Shown: positions 31,486 to 43,945 of the stretch, in pieces | How the letters are laid out: each line of letters begins with the position of its first letter | Position numbering within the stretch: position 1 is the stretch's first letter | Origin: Molossus alvarezi | Lineage: Eukaryota > Chordata > Mammalia > Chiroptera > Molossidae | NCBI GenBank assembly: GCA_037176705.1 | Contig: CM073887.1 | Location: 44,392,001 to 44,456,000 of the forward strand | DNA: 64,000 bases | Direction of reading: 5' to 3' | The notes under the pieces: model-generated | Database searches by the model: none | The model's input: only the letters and a program-made list of their open reading frames with translations | Told to the model about the DNA's origin: nothing | Program-made: the position numbers and the translations under genes

Positions 31486-32099
31486 AGGAAATTTGGGCCT
31501 CAGTTTCACAGAGCTTATTAATCCGGCAGGGGTATTATAAACTGACCTAAACCATTTTGGCCCTTTATAATTAGATATTAGTAATCTCCTATGATTAGAG
31601 CTAGCTGAGAGCTTGCAGACCTTTTCCCCCATAACCACACTACCAGGGGTATGTTACCATGAAATTCTGACTGAATTCTGCCACATATTTATTAGCAGGC
31701 AGGCACTACATTAGTCATGTAGCCTGCTCGTGTAAGCTCAATGAAGTCACAGCTTTCGGACAATCACCTTACTAGAAAGGTTCCCTTGAAACAAATGTAG
31801 CATGAGTTGATACCCTCTGGTTAGAATTATGTGACAGAATCTGAAGTCAGGTCTGGGTAGAGCCCTCAGCCAAGAACAGTAATATCAATGGCACAGGGTG
31901 TTAGGTTTGTGAGAATCCGATACTTTCTTCTCTCAAGAATGGAGGTACCTGTATAATATTTCTAGTCTGTTTTACATGGTTTATGATATTTCTGATAGTT
32001 TTAACACTGTGCACTTTATCAGTAAAAAATTATTTCTGACATTCCTTGTGCTGATTAATGAAAAATGAAAGCTGAAGTCATGTAAAACCTGTTTTCAGA

Positions 32100-32823
32100 G
32101 AAATTCTTAAATTTATTTTTGCCATGAACCCCTTTGGCAATGTGATAAAGGCTGTGGACACTTCTCAGAATAATCTTTCAAAAGCATAAAATGCAAAGGA
32201 TTACAAAGGAAAGCATATAATGAGATATAGTTATCAGAAATATTTTTAGCCCTGGCCGGTTTGGCTCAGCGGTTAGAGCGTCGGCCTGCGGTCCTGAGAG
32301 ACCCGGGTTCGGTTCCCGCTAAGGGCATGTAGCTCGGTTGCAGTTTGTCCCCGGCCCTGGTCGGTTGTGCGGGTGGCAGCCACTCGATGTGTCCCTTTCA
32401 CGTCGATGTTTCTCTCTCTCTCTCTATTCCTCTCTCTCCCTCCCACTCTACCTGAACAAAGGATGGAAAAATGTCCTCGGGTGAGGATAAAAAAAAAAAA
32501 AAAGAAATATTTTTAAATATGTGATACAGTAATATGTGCTTCTTTATTATTGTATGAACTAACAAGATCTAGTCTTGAGAATACTTGCTTTAATTTCAAA
32601 GTTGTGATGCACGTAAAATGCAAGATATTTGCAACAATTGACATGAAAATAGCTGTGATTTTTATTGGTGACATAGTCACTGCTAATACTGTTTTCATTA
32701 CCTACATTTGTTATTGAGGATGATCACTAAATTTCAGAAGTTAGTGAAAAGGAAAAGTGTAACTTTTCCCCCAGCCATCTTCATAGTTGCCCATTCATTC
32801 TATCCAGGTTAAGAATCGCTACT
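32100..32823. repeat. Probable hAT-type DNA transposon relic, split by a Ves SINE
   Basis: 'tttgccatgaacccctttgg', 'cacttctcagaataatcttt' and 'ggattacaaaggaaagcata' lie before the SINE. 'gatacagtaatatgtgcttc', 'ttattggtgacatagtcact' and the end 'tccaggttaagaatcgct' lie after it. This is the order of an old mammal-wide repeat with a hAT-like terminal word. The left end is lost. Confidence 0.5.
32249..32502 (+). mobile_element. Ves SINE, class A (young form)
   Basis: Exact 13-nt TSD 'agaaatattttta' (32236-32248 and 32503-32515). Full head gccctggccggtttggctca, tail 'gtcctcgggtgaggat' A14. Confidence 0.95.
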
Positions 32824-33354
32824 CTTTCAGATGCTACCTAATCAACCCTGCCATGTATATGCATGATTAGGATATGAAGTGTTAACTAATGATCCCTCCA
32901 TGTTGATTAAAACTAATGCTTGTATTTATCACTATTTTTATTTTTTTATATAATTTGGTAGGGATCATGAGGCTATACAAATAAAGAATATAGTGTACAT
33001 AGAATTCCATAGGAGAGAGCTATGAAGTGTTTTAGAGTAAAGACAAATGCATTTTGTCTAAAATAAGGACAATATGGTAAAGGGATCTAGGCAAGCATGA
33101 GTGCAGTGATGTACTGTGGCTGTTAGAAAAAAATGGGGAGAAAGAATGAAAGTTGTAATTACTGGAAATCTTTAAGGTTGAAAAGAGATCATAGGAAAAT
33201 ATGTGATTAGGGCTTTGTTCTGTCTAGTTCAGACATAAAGATATTTTAGTTATGGAGAATATCATGTCGGTGGGGGTGGAAGGTGGAAAGACAGAATGGA
33301 GCCACATATGAAGGAGGGCAAGACCTAGAAGGTTCTTCCACATATGAGTGACAT
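32824..33354. other. Intron 2, nothing recognised
   Basis: Start of a long stretch without recent insertions. Confidence 0.5.
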
Positions 33355-33490
33355 AATTATGTAGTCACAGTTATGAGCACTTCACACACATTAAGTTATT
33401 TAATTCTCACAACAGTCCTTTTATTATTTGCATTTTACAGATGGAGAAACAGGCAGGGAGAGATTAAGTATCTTGCACAGAGTCAAAACT
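33355..33490 (-). mobile_element. MIR SINE, antisense, partial
   Basis: 'taattctcacaacagtcctt', 'cattttacagatggagaaac' and 'agattaagtatcttgcacag' are the complement of the MIR 3' half. Confidence 0.75.
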
Positions 33491-34453
33491 AGGCCTTGTC
33501 TGGCTCCACTGGACTCAAAACAACTCAATACAAGATTACACTGGTGACAGTGTGGAGGATAGATTAGGCAGGAGCATGACTGGAGATAGGAAAATCAGGT
33601 CAGACTGTTAAAATGATACTGGCAAGAGGTGGTAAAAGAGGCCTGAACGCTGAGCATTAAGAACAGGTGAAAAGAAATTTCCAGCTTGGGAATCTTACAC
33701 CTTATGTTTTCAAGTTAGACAACAGTCACAAAATAGGATATGGAAGTCCAGTGTTTCTGAGTAGAGGTTTTCACCAGCCAGTTTTAAATATGTACTTGCT
33801 GGAACGATTCCTGTGTTACAAGTATCCCTCCCCAACTGAAGAGTGTTCATTATGAGCAGGATTTTATTGTAATCACCAGTTAACGTTTATAGTAAGCACC
33901 CCTTTAGCTACTTGTGTAGATAGGAACACCAGTAGAAAGGTTTCCAAATGTTACATTGTATGGTGACTGAGCTTACAGTTGTAAATGATACTTAGACTGT
34001 GTCACAGCAAAAGAAACATTCAGAATCTGGCTCATTTGCTAGCAGTCAGTTTAAGAAAACTTTAGAGAAATGGGAGGGACAGTTTTAGGCCAATGCATTC
34101 AGGATCTGGAGCACGATTGATTCATCTTTGATGTAAAATATAGCAAACACCTCAGTAAGTACTGACTTCCTAGGCCCAGGAAGAAGTCTCTGGCAATATA
34201 GTGAGTTCTCAAAGAGATAGATTAAAGAGGGCCCCTGAAATGTGAATTTACCTTACTACCTGGCAGATAAATAACCAAGGTCTATAGTTCTCCAAAATAT
34301 GTTTGATTGGAGCTAAATGGGAGTTTATAAAACATACCTAATCCACATTCTGCATTTAAAGACAGGCTAAGTCAATTGGTTTCTGGACACAAATCTTTCT
34401 ATTGGCCGACTCTGGATTCAGTTCCTGGCCTCATTGATTTGACAGACATTTCT
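33491..34453. other. Intron 2, nothing recognised
   Basis: Unique-looking, no repeat words. Confidence 0.5.
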
Positions 34454-34482
34454 TAGGAGCCTGTGGGCGAGTGGTAGGGAAG
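34454..34482. repeat. 29-nt dispersed repeat, copy 1
   Basis: Begins 'taggagcctgtgggcg' and ends 'gtggtagggaag'; identical to 35366-35394. Confidence 0.95.
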
Positions 34483-35365
34483 GCCCATAGATGTCCTTTC
34501 CCTGCTCACTCACCCACACAATTCTAGCTTTTTCGTAACTTTCATAGGCTTGGGAGAGATGCTTCTTTATCTCAAACTCCTCGATATTTCTGGTCAGAAA
34601 TATTTCTGTTGTGTGGCATGACTTTCTCCAGCAGTTTTAACACATGCTGGCCCATATTCCCACGTGTGCTAAGCTACGCCCCAGACATGTGCATTTGTTT
34701 TCTCTCTGTGACCGGTGAATGCACGAATTTACCAGAGCTATTCATTATAAATTTACAATTATAGTAATACATATAGAAAACTTTTCTGTGAAATTAAAGT
34801 TTTCATACATACTTAATTTTAGTTACACAAATGGGTCTACATAAGTAAGAACAAGTAAACCAGCTAATTTGTCAATTTTTTAACATGAGTTTGGAAAACC
34901 TACTTTTTTATGTAGCAGACTTGACTTTAACGGACACCCCCTTGCCCAAATTATTCCATTATATCGAGATTTTTACTGTAATGGACTACTGTATCATTCT
35001 TATTTAATTATTTCTTAAAACTTGTTATACCACAGTTCAATGCATGTTAATCCAAGGGATACTAGGTCTTTATCATACTTCTTGTTTTGCAAATAGCTTA
35101 GTTATACATTAATTTTTATTAAAAATTAAAGAGAAATAGCATATTTTTCTATCTTGTCCTTTATCCATTTTAAATTACTAGATGTATATAATTTAAATCT
35201 CTACTTGATTACTTTTTTAGTAACCTCTTACAAAATGTATTTTATAAGTTAGTTGTCTTTGAGATGAATGTTTATACTTTTGTTTAGAGTTAAAAATGAG
35301 ATCAGGTTATTTTACAGAAAATATGTTTGATTTACCTGATTATTTTGATAATAAGATCATCAAAA

Positions 35366-35394
35366 TAGGAGCCTGTGGGCGAGTGGTAGGGAAG
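35366..35394. repeat. 29-nt dispersed repeat, copy 2
   Basis: Perfect copy of 34454-34482, GC-rich inside very AT-rich flanks ('gatcatcaaaa' before, 'aaaaagattta' after). No poly(A) or TSD is visible around it. Confidence 0.95.
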
Positions 35395-37070
35395 AAAAAG
35401 ATTTAATAACAAAGCTACATTCTAGTTAGATTATAGGGCAGACCTTTCCATAACTTGAATCAGCTAAATATGCGGCTTCAATGTTTGGAGGAAACTACAT
35501 TTAAATCACATCATAAGATGAAATCAATTTGTCAAATAGTATTATTTTGTCAAAGGTATAATGAAGATTTGATTTTTCACAACCCTTTCCGAGTTTCAGA
35601 GGTTAGGCAAAGTTCCACTACGTGAAATAAAAGCAGATGTAATTAACTTGATAAGTTATGATGAAGTTTTTGGCATGTATCCAAAAAACTGAGCGCATGA
35701 GTACACTATGACCTGGGTCACAACTCCTTTTATAAGTCAGGTAGTTTCCAATTCTTTGCTTTCAGGAGACCTAATTTATTTCATTAGGTTATACATCATT
35801 AAAAATAACATGTGATGTTAGATCTGTGTATGTTTTCTTTGGGGGGGGCATGTACTGTGGCAGGAGTGCATAGATTTGAGTGCTGTTTCTATAACATACC
35901 TCCTTCTAGTTTCATCCCCTATATTTGAGCAAGGTTATCAGTGCTTTGCTTTTGTAAAAAAAAGAAAAAGACCAGAATTCATGCTCATTGCTCTTTCATT
36001 TTAGTCATAAGTCATAGTCATCCCATGCGTTCATTTCATTAAAAGATGCTTTTCCAATACAGTTTTTACTTTTTACATTTACCAGAATTTGAAATATATT
36101 TGTTTTGTTCTGATCAATCATGTACTACTAATAGTATTGATAGCTCAGTGCAGAAGAAAAGTAACCAGATAACAGTGCGGCGAAGATGGTAGTAGTAGGG
36201 AGTGGGGAGGAGAAGGTGTCAATGGGGGAAAAAAGGAAGGACATGGGTAATACTTTCAACAACAAGGATACATTTTTAAAAAAGAAAACTAACCAGAGAT
36301 ATAAAAAATTTTAATTCATATAGGTATTTTTGCAGAAGAGGAGGACGGGTGATTAACAAAGGAATTTACACTAGGATAAAATATTTTTTGGAAAGTGGAA
36401 TGGAAATATGAATTCATGGGGAGACAGTGAAGATATAAAATTACTGACTATAAAAGAAGAGGGTTTGGGGTGTTAAAAGGGGAAAAAGGAGGGACATCTG
36501 TAATAAAAAATATTAATAAGTTAAGTATTAGAAAGTATTCTTTCATTTAAAAAATGGTTGTAGTAATAAAATATCCTTACCCAAATATATAAACATTTAT
36601 GGTACCTGGATACCGATGGATATAGTAAAAAGGAATTTTACTTTAAAATACAACATTTCAGAAATTATATTCTTTTTAGTTATTTAAACTCATTTTTGAA
36701 AAAATTTATATGACAGCTTAAAGATGTATAAGGACTTACAAGATTTTTTGTGGGTACATGAACAAAGAAACTTGACAGTTACTCTAGCTACTGTGTGTAT
36801 ACCTTGATTTATTACTCTTAGACGTATATTCATTGACTCCCTGAAGATCTTAGCTGATATGTACAAGCTTTTTGCCTCTTCCTACTGTGTTTAATATTAT
36901 TTTTATTTCTTCTGTTGGTCATTTCTGTGATTTTTTACATAACATATTGAAATCTGTATTTCTTACTAAATCAATTTTAAATGTTACTCCTTCACTCCTT
37001 CTGTACCAAGACCTTCCCTTTTTAAATTCCCTTTCACAACCCAGTTGCTTTTTTCATGTTGACATTATTT
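35395..37070. other. Intron 2, nothing recognised
   Basis: A G run at 35841-35848 and several A-rich stretches. No mobile element words. The frame at 36872-37195 crosses simple sequence and shows no family. Confidence 0.5.
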
Positions 37071-37077
37071 TGTATGT

Positions 37078-37153
37078 GTGTATCCATCCATATACATACC
37101 TATCTGCCTACTTGCCCATTCATCCATTCATCCATCTATCTATCCATCCATCT
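37078..37153. repeat. Imperfect (CATC)n / (TATC)n repeat
   Basis: 'tatccatccatatacatacc' through 'catccattcatccatctatc' to 'tatccatccatctc'. Confidence 0.85.
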
Positions 37154-37403
37154 CTTATCTCAGTGCTAAACCAGGTAGTGCTTAGTATTGCTTGATCTTT
37201 TCTGGACTCTTTATCACAACCCATAGGCTATTTAATGGAGTGTGTTCTAGCATAAAGTTTAAATAAATTCTCATAAGTTCCATCAGTTGCATCAGATTAT
37301 ACCACATTTTTGTTTGCCTTGTATTTAGACCATGACTCATTTAAATAACTTTTTATTTTTTCCTGCAGTTTTGTTTATTTTTTATTGTTGTTAGCATTTT
37401 TTT

Positions 37404-37652
37404 TTTTATCCTCACCCGAGGACATTTTTCCATTTTTTGTTCAGATAGAGTAGGAGGGAGGGAGGGAGGGAGAGAGAGAGAAAGAGAGAGAGAAACATTG
37501 ATGTGAAAGGGATACATCGAGTGGTTGCCACCCGCATGACCCAGGGCTGGGGACAAACTGCAACTGAGGTACGTGCTCTTAGCGGGAACCGAACCTGGGT
37601 CTCTCTGGACCGCAGGCCGATGCTCCAACCGCTGAGCCAAACCGACCAGGGC
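37404..37652 (-). mobile_element. Ves SINE, class A (young form)
   Basis: Left flank 'ttagcatttttttttt' (37391) recurs as 'ctagcatttttttt' after the head (37652), a TSD. Head 'gccaaaccgaccagggc'. Shares that right flank with the next SINE. Confidence 0.9.
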
Positions 37653-37666
37653 TAGCATTTTTTTTT

Positions 37667-37886
37667 AATCCTCACCCGAGGATATTTTTCTGTTTTTCTT
37701 CAGACAGAGTGAGGGAGAGAGAGAGAAACATCTATGTGATAGAGCCACATTGACTGGTTGCCTCCCGCACCACCTGGTTGCGGGGACAAAATCGCAACCA
37801 AGGTACATGCCCTTGATCAGAATTGAACCTGCGACTGTTTGGTCCATGGGCCAACGCTCTAACTGCTGAGCCAAATCAGCCAGGGC
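37667..37886 (-). mobile_element. Ves SINE, class A
   Basis: Tail 'ttaatcctcacccgaggata', head 'gccaaatcagccagggc'. The sequence after it (gtgactggggag) does not match its left flank, so its own TSD is lost or its end was deleted. Confidence 0.88.
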
Positions 37887-38185
37887 GTGACTGGGGAGAT
37901 TTTAAACCAGGCACCTAGTGCCTTGTCTCTTCTGCACCAGATCTTATTCTGGAGTTTTCTCCAAACTACTTGACCATAGAGTAAAATGAGACCGGTTGCT
38001 TCATCTTGTTATCATAGTCAAAGGCATTCGTCATTTTATTTTTGAAAGAACATCTCGTCTCTGTTGGGGTTTTAGGAAGTCCATACACAACACCCCCTTT
38101 ATTTCCTACCCCAATTCTGAAGTGGTTGTCACGCAAACAGTAAGATAGAGAGAGGAAATACACAAATCAAAAATTAAAACACTAA
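37887..38185. other. Intron 2, nothing recognised
   Basis: No repeat landmark. Confidence 0.45.
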
Positions 38186-38189
38186 CACG

Positions 38190-38395
38190 TGTTGCTTTTT
38201 ATGTGCCAGCGCTTTTCTAATCTTCATAGCAATCATATAAAATAGGTTCTCCTGTTGTCTACATTTTACAGATAAGGGAACCTGAAGCATGGAGAGGTTA
38301 GTTGCTCAGGGTCACATAAAAGTGGTAGAGCCGGGATTCAACATCAGCAATTTGATCCCAGAGCCCAGTCTCTTTACCACTGTTTTCCTGCATCC
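38190..38395 (-). mobile_element. MIR SINE, antisense
   Basis: 'ctacattttacagataaggg', 'ggttagttgctcagggtcac' and 'gtggtagagccgggattcaa' are the complement of MIR 3' and core parts. Confidence 0.88.
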
Positions 38396-39040
38396 CATTT
38401 CACCTCAGTTACTGATAGATCTGTTGGAGACAATGGCTTTAGGGCTGTTGGCCAAGTGGGCTTCCTGATACTGCACCCCTGATTTATAGCTCTACCCAGG
38501 CACGCTGGACAACTGCAGGCCCCCCATGTGGTATGGAGGAGCAGAGCCCATGTACCCAGCTCTAACACCGCTAATTTGATCATTCCTTCTTTTCCTCAGG
38601 AGATCAGAGTGACGGGGCTTGGAGACATCAGGAGTGTTACTTGGAGTCCTTCCACATGGAAAAAGGGAGCATGAGGAGTAAAATATTCTCTCCTTAACAC
38701 TCTCAGTTCATTTAAGACCAAGTTTTTTTGGGGTAGTTAGCATAGTTTGGGCAAGAGCTGGAGGAGGGGCAGTCTTCCCCCAAACAGAATCCTGAAGCTC
38801 ATCATATAGCCTCAGCTCTGTGCCACTGTGTATGCGTATCCACCCAGCTTTCCCTGGCTTATTGCCCACTTTCTCACGCTGCCTACTTTATTTGAAGGCA
38901 GGGGAAAAAACACACGACAAACAAGAGAACCAGTCAGGTCATTTTAAACAAATATCCTTCCTCAGGTTTCCTGAAACAAGCTAAGTTGTTTTTAACTTGT
39001 TCTCCCACATCATCTGCCACAGAGAAAGAGAAGCAGAATA
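38396..39040. other. Intron 2, nothing recognised
   Basis: Less AT-rich than its neighbours. The 69-residue minus frame at 38374-38583 has no recognised domain. Confidence 0.45.
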
Positions 39041-39044
39041 TTAC

Positions 39045-39240
39045 AGTTGAAGGAGCATAGTTTTAGAATGACAAAGTTAGGTTTGAATTCAACTTTGTCA
39101 CTGAACAAATTAATCTCTCTGTGCTATTCTTGCCTTACCACTCTATAAAATTGAGTATAAGACCTACTATAGGGTTGATGTGAAGATTAGAACTAAATTA
39201 TACTAGGTATTTGACACGCAGAAACCAAAGGTAGCTTCTA
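39045..39240 (+). mobile_element. MIR SINE
   Basis: 'ttaggtttgaattcaacttt', 'attaatctctctgtgctatt' and 'tagggttgatgtgaagatta' lie in MIR order, diverged. Confidence 0.72.
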
Positions 39241-39844
39241 TTGTTAATAAAGATAGAAAACTATAGACAAACTTGTTGAATGCTTAAAAATAATTTCAGC
39301 AGTTATACGAGCAAGTTTCTTAGGCAAGTCTCCTTTTAACATTGCTGGGAAATGGGAACACTGATTAATATTCAGGTATTCTCTTGGTTATCTGCAGATA
39401 CACTCATGTATGAAGGTGAGTGCATAAAATGAATCTGCAAGTATACCTCCTGTATGCAGTGCTGGTTACTTATATGTTGTATGCAAATTGAGTTTTAATT
39501 TTAAGAATTCATATTCTCATCTACTGTTTTATTTCTAAGAGTCTGAATTTGCATTCAAAAGCTTCCAGTGCTTTTTCTCTTTGTCTTTAAGCTAATGCAT
39601 TCAAAGATTGCTGCTTTCTTCAGAATATTTTAGCTTGATTGAAGAATACCGTAACTTCTGAAGGCACACTGTTTCTATAAGAGTTGGTTGGTTATATTTG
39701 GGGACATGAAATAATCAAAGGATTTAGGTTTGTTTTTCTTCTTCTTTAAGATATTTCTCATGTCCTGTGTCCTCATCCCCCACATCCCCTCTCTCCCCTG
39801 TGTTGCACAAAAATTGATGTATTTTGCTAGTTTGTTAGGTAGTC
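39241..39844. other. Intron 2, nothing recognised
   Basis: AT-rich, no repeat landmark. Confidence 0.45.
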
Positions 39845-39857
39845 TTAACAAGTCTTT

Positions 39858-39903
39858 TTTTTTTTTTATTTAATTTAATTTTTTATTTTATTTTTGTTAC
39901 AGA
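39858..39903 (-). mobile_element. Ultrashort 5'-truncated L1 (about 46 nt)
   Basis: T13, then 'tttattttatttttgttaca' (the L1 3' end in complement), between exact 13-nt TSDs 'ttaacaagtcttt' (39845-39857 and 39904-39916). Confidence 0.85.
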
Positions 39904-40204
39904 TTAACAAGTCTTTACTGTCTAGATACCTGTATCCTCTCTCCCCTCTTCCTCACATACCACTTAGTCTACTTGGGGACTGGAACACATTTCCTCGAGG
40001 TTTGTTTGCCTATTCAGGAAACCAGACTTTGTGAGGGAAGGAAGGAAGACCGAAACAAACACATGAAAACTAATGCAGGGAAGGAAGAGCCACTATACAT
40101 ACTTGACTTTAGTAACTTGGTCCCGGAAAGAAAATGCGGTATTGATGATCTCACCAAACCTACATGTGTTTTATTTTGTCCCTTTAGCAGAATATTGCTT
40201 CTAC

Positions 40205-40400
40205 TTTGGTTTGAATCCCCAATCTAGAATTTAATTGTTGACCTTGAGCAAGTTACTTAATCTTGTTGAGCCTTAGTTTCTTGACTTGTAAAATGAGGAA
40301 GATAATGGGATCTGTCCTTTAGGGTTGTTGTGAGATTTAAAGAAAAGAGTACACGAATGCATTTGCAATAGTTCTTAGATGAACATGTATTGAATCTAAA
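40205..40400 (+). mobile_element. MIR SINE
   Basis: 'gaccttgagcaagttactta', 'gagccttagtttcttgactt' and 'tagggttgttgtgagattta' lie in MIR order. Confidence 0.88.
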
Positions 40401-41200
40401 TTTGAACCCAAGCCCTGTCCCTGCCCCCTCCTCACACGACATTGCACAGCAGTGTGACATAGAGTATGTAGGGGTAGCACCACCTGATTACTGAAGTAGC
40501 AGAAAGGTCTGATGAGGTTAAGTGACTATTAGGATCACAAAATTAATGTAAAGCAGAAGGAAAACTCAATGAAAGCTTTCTAACAGCTAGTGTAGAGTGT
40601 TTTCCCCTACTGCATCAAGCCACCAAGACAAGGTCTTTAATATCTAATGATTTGTTATTTTATCATCTACATTGAAAGCTTCTCAGGACTTCACCTGTTA
40701 AGTCCATGGTACCATCTGATTATAGACGCTCTAATAGTTAGACTGAATGCAATAAAGATTACTTTGGCATAATGATTTAGGTGTATGTGCTGAGTCATCC
40801 AGTATGGATGCTAGTAATTATTAAAATAAATTTGTACATATTGAGCTTGATCCAAAAAAGATTGACCTGAATTTTAAATAGGCAGTTTACACAAGTATTA
40901 AATGTGAAGTTAAATACATGCTAAGCATATGACCCCACCGCCTTACTCTTAGATATCCAAGGGAATAAAAATGAGTGTCTTCACAAAAACTGTGAAGGAG
41001 CTCAAAGGTGGCTAGAGGTAAAAGTAATGAATGAAATAATAGAAATGGTACAGAGAACTAAGCATGAATGAGAAAAAAGAAAAAGTTTAGATTTGACCCA
41101 GATTTTGTCAGTCCTTGTAATAGTCTAAAAATGTAGATAGAAACTAGATTGTGAGAATTGTTTTTTGTTTTTTTTTTCTTTTGCCCCTAAAGTGAAATAT
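40401..41200. other. Intron 2, nothing recognised
   Basis: No repeat words or TSDs. Confidence 0.45.
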
Positions 41201-41204
41201 AAAC

Positions 41205-42200
41205 ACTTAAAAGAGACTTTCAATCTCATTCTTTGATCCTTATGGAAATACAAATTAAAATCTTGATGAGATGCTACTTGATACCCGCTTGAAAGGCTAA
41301 ACTATATATAAGAGAGACAGTATTAAATGATGGTGAAGGTGTGGAGCAACTGTAACTCTGTGTTGCTAGTGGGAATGTAAAATATTACATACGCTTTGGA
41401 AAACTGCTTGATTGTTTCCTAAAATGGTAGATATACACTTACCCTATGATCTAATCGTTACCCTCCTTAATGTTTATGCAAAAGAAATTAAAGTCTGCCC
41501 TGGCCAGTTTGGCTCAGCCCTCGGACTGGGGCATCTTGAGTTCGATTCCTGGTGAAGGACATGTACCTGGGTTACGGGTTTGATCCCTGGTCCCTGTCAG
41601 GATCATGCGGGAGGCAATCGATGTGTCTCTCTCACACCTATGATTCTTTATCTCCCTCCCTCCCTCCCTTCCACTTGATCTAAAAGTCAATGGAAAAATA
41701 TTCACGGGTGAGGATTAACAACAACAACAACAACAACAAAAGAAATGAAGATTTGTTCTTGAATGTTCATAGCAGGACTGTTCATAATATCTCCCAACTG
41801 TAAACAACCCAAATACCTATCAGCTGGTGAATAGATGGACAAAATACTGTTCAACATCAATGCAAAGGAACAGAGAACCGATAGCATGGTACATGGATGA
41901 ACCTCAAAAATAAGCTAAGTGAAAGACACGATACAAAAGACCACATATTGTATTATTTCATTTATATCAAACGTCCAGAAAAGATGAAGGACAGAAAGCA
42001 GATCAGTGGTTGCCTGGGGCTGGGTGTAGGACCTGGGGTTGACTGCAGTCAAACATGAAGGAACTTCTTGGTGTGATGGAAAGGTTCTCAAAGTAGATTG
42101 TAGTGAGGGGTGCACAACTCTATACATTTACTAAAAGTCATTGAAATGTTCATTGAGAATGGATAATTTTATGGTATATAAATACTTAAAACACAATAAA
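41205..42200 (+). mobile_element. Old L1 3' end, sense orientation, split by a SINE
   Basis: 'agtgggaatgtaaaatatta', 'gttcatagcaggactgttca', 'caacccaaatacctatcagc', 'cagatcagtggttgcctggg' and 'tttactaaaagtcattgaaa' follow the 3' end of an old L1 on the + strand. It is one of few L1 pieces in the same direction as KIF13B. Confidence 0.85.
41497..41736 (+). mobile_element. Ves SINE, class A, with an (AAC)n tail
   Basis: Head gccctggccagtttggctca; part of the tRNA-like region is deleted after 'cagccctcggactgg'. Tail 'cacgggtgaggatt' then seven AAC units. TSD 'aaaagaaattaaag' before, 'aaaagaaatgaag' after. Confidence 0.88.
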
Positions 42201-42272
42201 ACACTTAAAAACACATAAACATATTTAGAATATATTGGGTTGTTCATATCTTTAAAACTATTGCATTTTTTT

Positions 42273-42345
42273 TTTTAGCTTTTTTAAAAATTGATTTTTA
42301 GAGAGGAACAGAGAGGGAGGGAGGGAAGGAGGGAGGGAGGGAGGG

Positions 42346-42381
<36 letters not shown>

Positions 42382-42536
42382 AACATTGATGTGAGAGCTA
42401 AACATTAGTTGGCTGCCTCCTGCAACCTACAAGGAATTGAGTCTGAAACCTGGGCATGTGCCTTGACTGGGAATCGAACTGGCAACCTTTTGGTGCATTG
42501 GAAGATGACTAACCAACTGAGCCACACCAGCCAGGG
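42273..42536 (-). mobile_element. Ves SINE, class B, with an expanded purine tract
   Basis: Exact TSD 'ctattgcattttttt' (42258-42272 and 42537-42551). The middle holds (GAGG)n and (GA)n for about 75 nt. Confidence 0.9.
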
Positions 42537-42551
42537 CTATTGCATTTTTTT

Positions 42552-43266
42552 AGACATCATAATTGGTAACTCTTAAGAATATGCCAAGGTTTTAACTGAA
42601 CTTTGTGATTTAGTGCCTGATTCCTCTTCCCAAACTTAATTTCAGTAGCCCATCATTGTCTAATTCATACAAAGTGTAAAGAAAGCCGGGATGATTGTAG
42701 ATGCATGTAGTTTAAACAGTCTTTCCTGTCTAAAATAGGAATTTCCTTGGTTTGGGAATCCTTTGGGCTCTTACTGGTTTAGGCATTTTGGGTTCCTCAC
42801 CTTATCTATTTATTTCTACAGCTTTGTTCTTAGGCTGTAACATTGCCACTTCCTGGTAGTGGCCTCAATTTAATCCATAACTTCTTTTTCCTCTTTCTGT
42901 ATCTTGATTCTTCATTCCACAAATGACCAAGGCTTTTATTAATTTATTTTGTTTTCTCTGTTATTTCGTTACCTATTAAAATCAGTATTTAAAAACATGG
43001 AAATGATGAAAGCATGGTGAATTTTGGGTAACAAAACATTTATTTTGGGGAATCTTGGCACTAAAGTAAACATACAAAATTCCTGCTTACCAAAAAAACA
43101 AAAAGATGAAAAAGGCAGCTGTAACTGTACAATGAGGGTTAGGTGTCTTGTTTTTTCAAATTTCAGGCTTTACTCTTAGTAGAATAAAAAATATTTGGGT
43201 CTGTGACATGTAGCAGATAAGTCCAGGTTAGTATTAATAGTGTAATTAAAATTGATTTAAAAATAC
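42552..43266. other. Intron 2, nothing recognised
   Basis: No repeat landmark. Confidence 0.45.
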
Positions 43267-43278
43267 AGATTCAAGTTT

Positions 43279-43527
43279 GCCCTGGCCGGTTTGGCTCAGT
43301 GGTTAGAGCGTCCGCCTGCGGTCCTGAGAGACCCGGGTTCGGTTCCCGCTAAGGGCATGTACCTCGGTTGCAGTTTGTCCCCGGCCCTGGTTGGTCGTGC
43401 GGGTGGCAGCCACTCGATGTGTCCCTTTCACATCGATGTTTCCCTCTCTCTCTCTCTTCCTCCCACACTGTCTGTACAAAAAATGGAAAAATGTCCTCGG
43501 ATGAGGATTAAAAAAAAAAAAAAAAAA
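43279..43527 (+). mobile_element. Ves SINE, class A (young form)
   Basis: Exact 12-nt TSD 'agattcaagttt' (43267-43278 and 43528-43539). Tail 'gtcctcggatgaggatt' then A18. Confidence 0.94.
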
Positions 43528-43904
43528 AGATTCAAGTTTGATTTGGAAGTTTACAGTAAAAATACTCTGTTCATCTTATTACATTTTTCTTTGTAAAGCT
43601 TTCTGAGTAATTTCTAAATATTTTATTTTTAATTGCTTTGTTGTCTGACACATTTAACACAATTTTAGTATTTTATGGTTTTTCTTAGTACACTCCCTCC
43701 ACGGGTACCTCAGACTGTGAAATTAATTTTAATGAAGAACAAGAATGTTGTCATTCATTAGTGATGCTCAGCATGAGGTTGCAATGGGGAACTGGCTGTT
43801 TGGTTCCATGTTCACAGCACCCAGCACTTTTCATGTAGACTTTGAATGAGGCAGACACCAATTTGAATCTTACTTCCAACTCCACTAGCTGTGTTAAATT
43901 TTTT

Positions 43905-43945
43905 TTCATCCTCTCCCGAGAATATTTTTCCATTGATTTTTTAAA
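43905..43945 (-). mobile_element. Ves SINE class A, 3' end only
   Basis: 'catcctctcccgagaatatt' and 'tttccattgattttt' are the last 40 nt of a class A element; nothing of the body follows. Confidence 0.7.
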
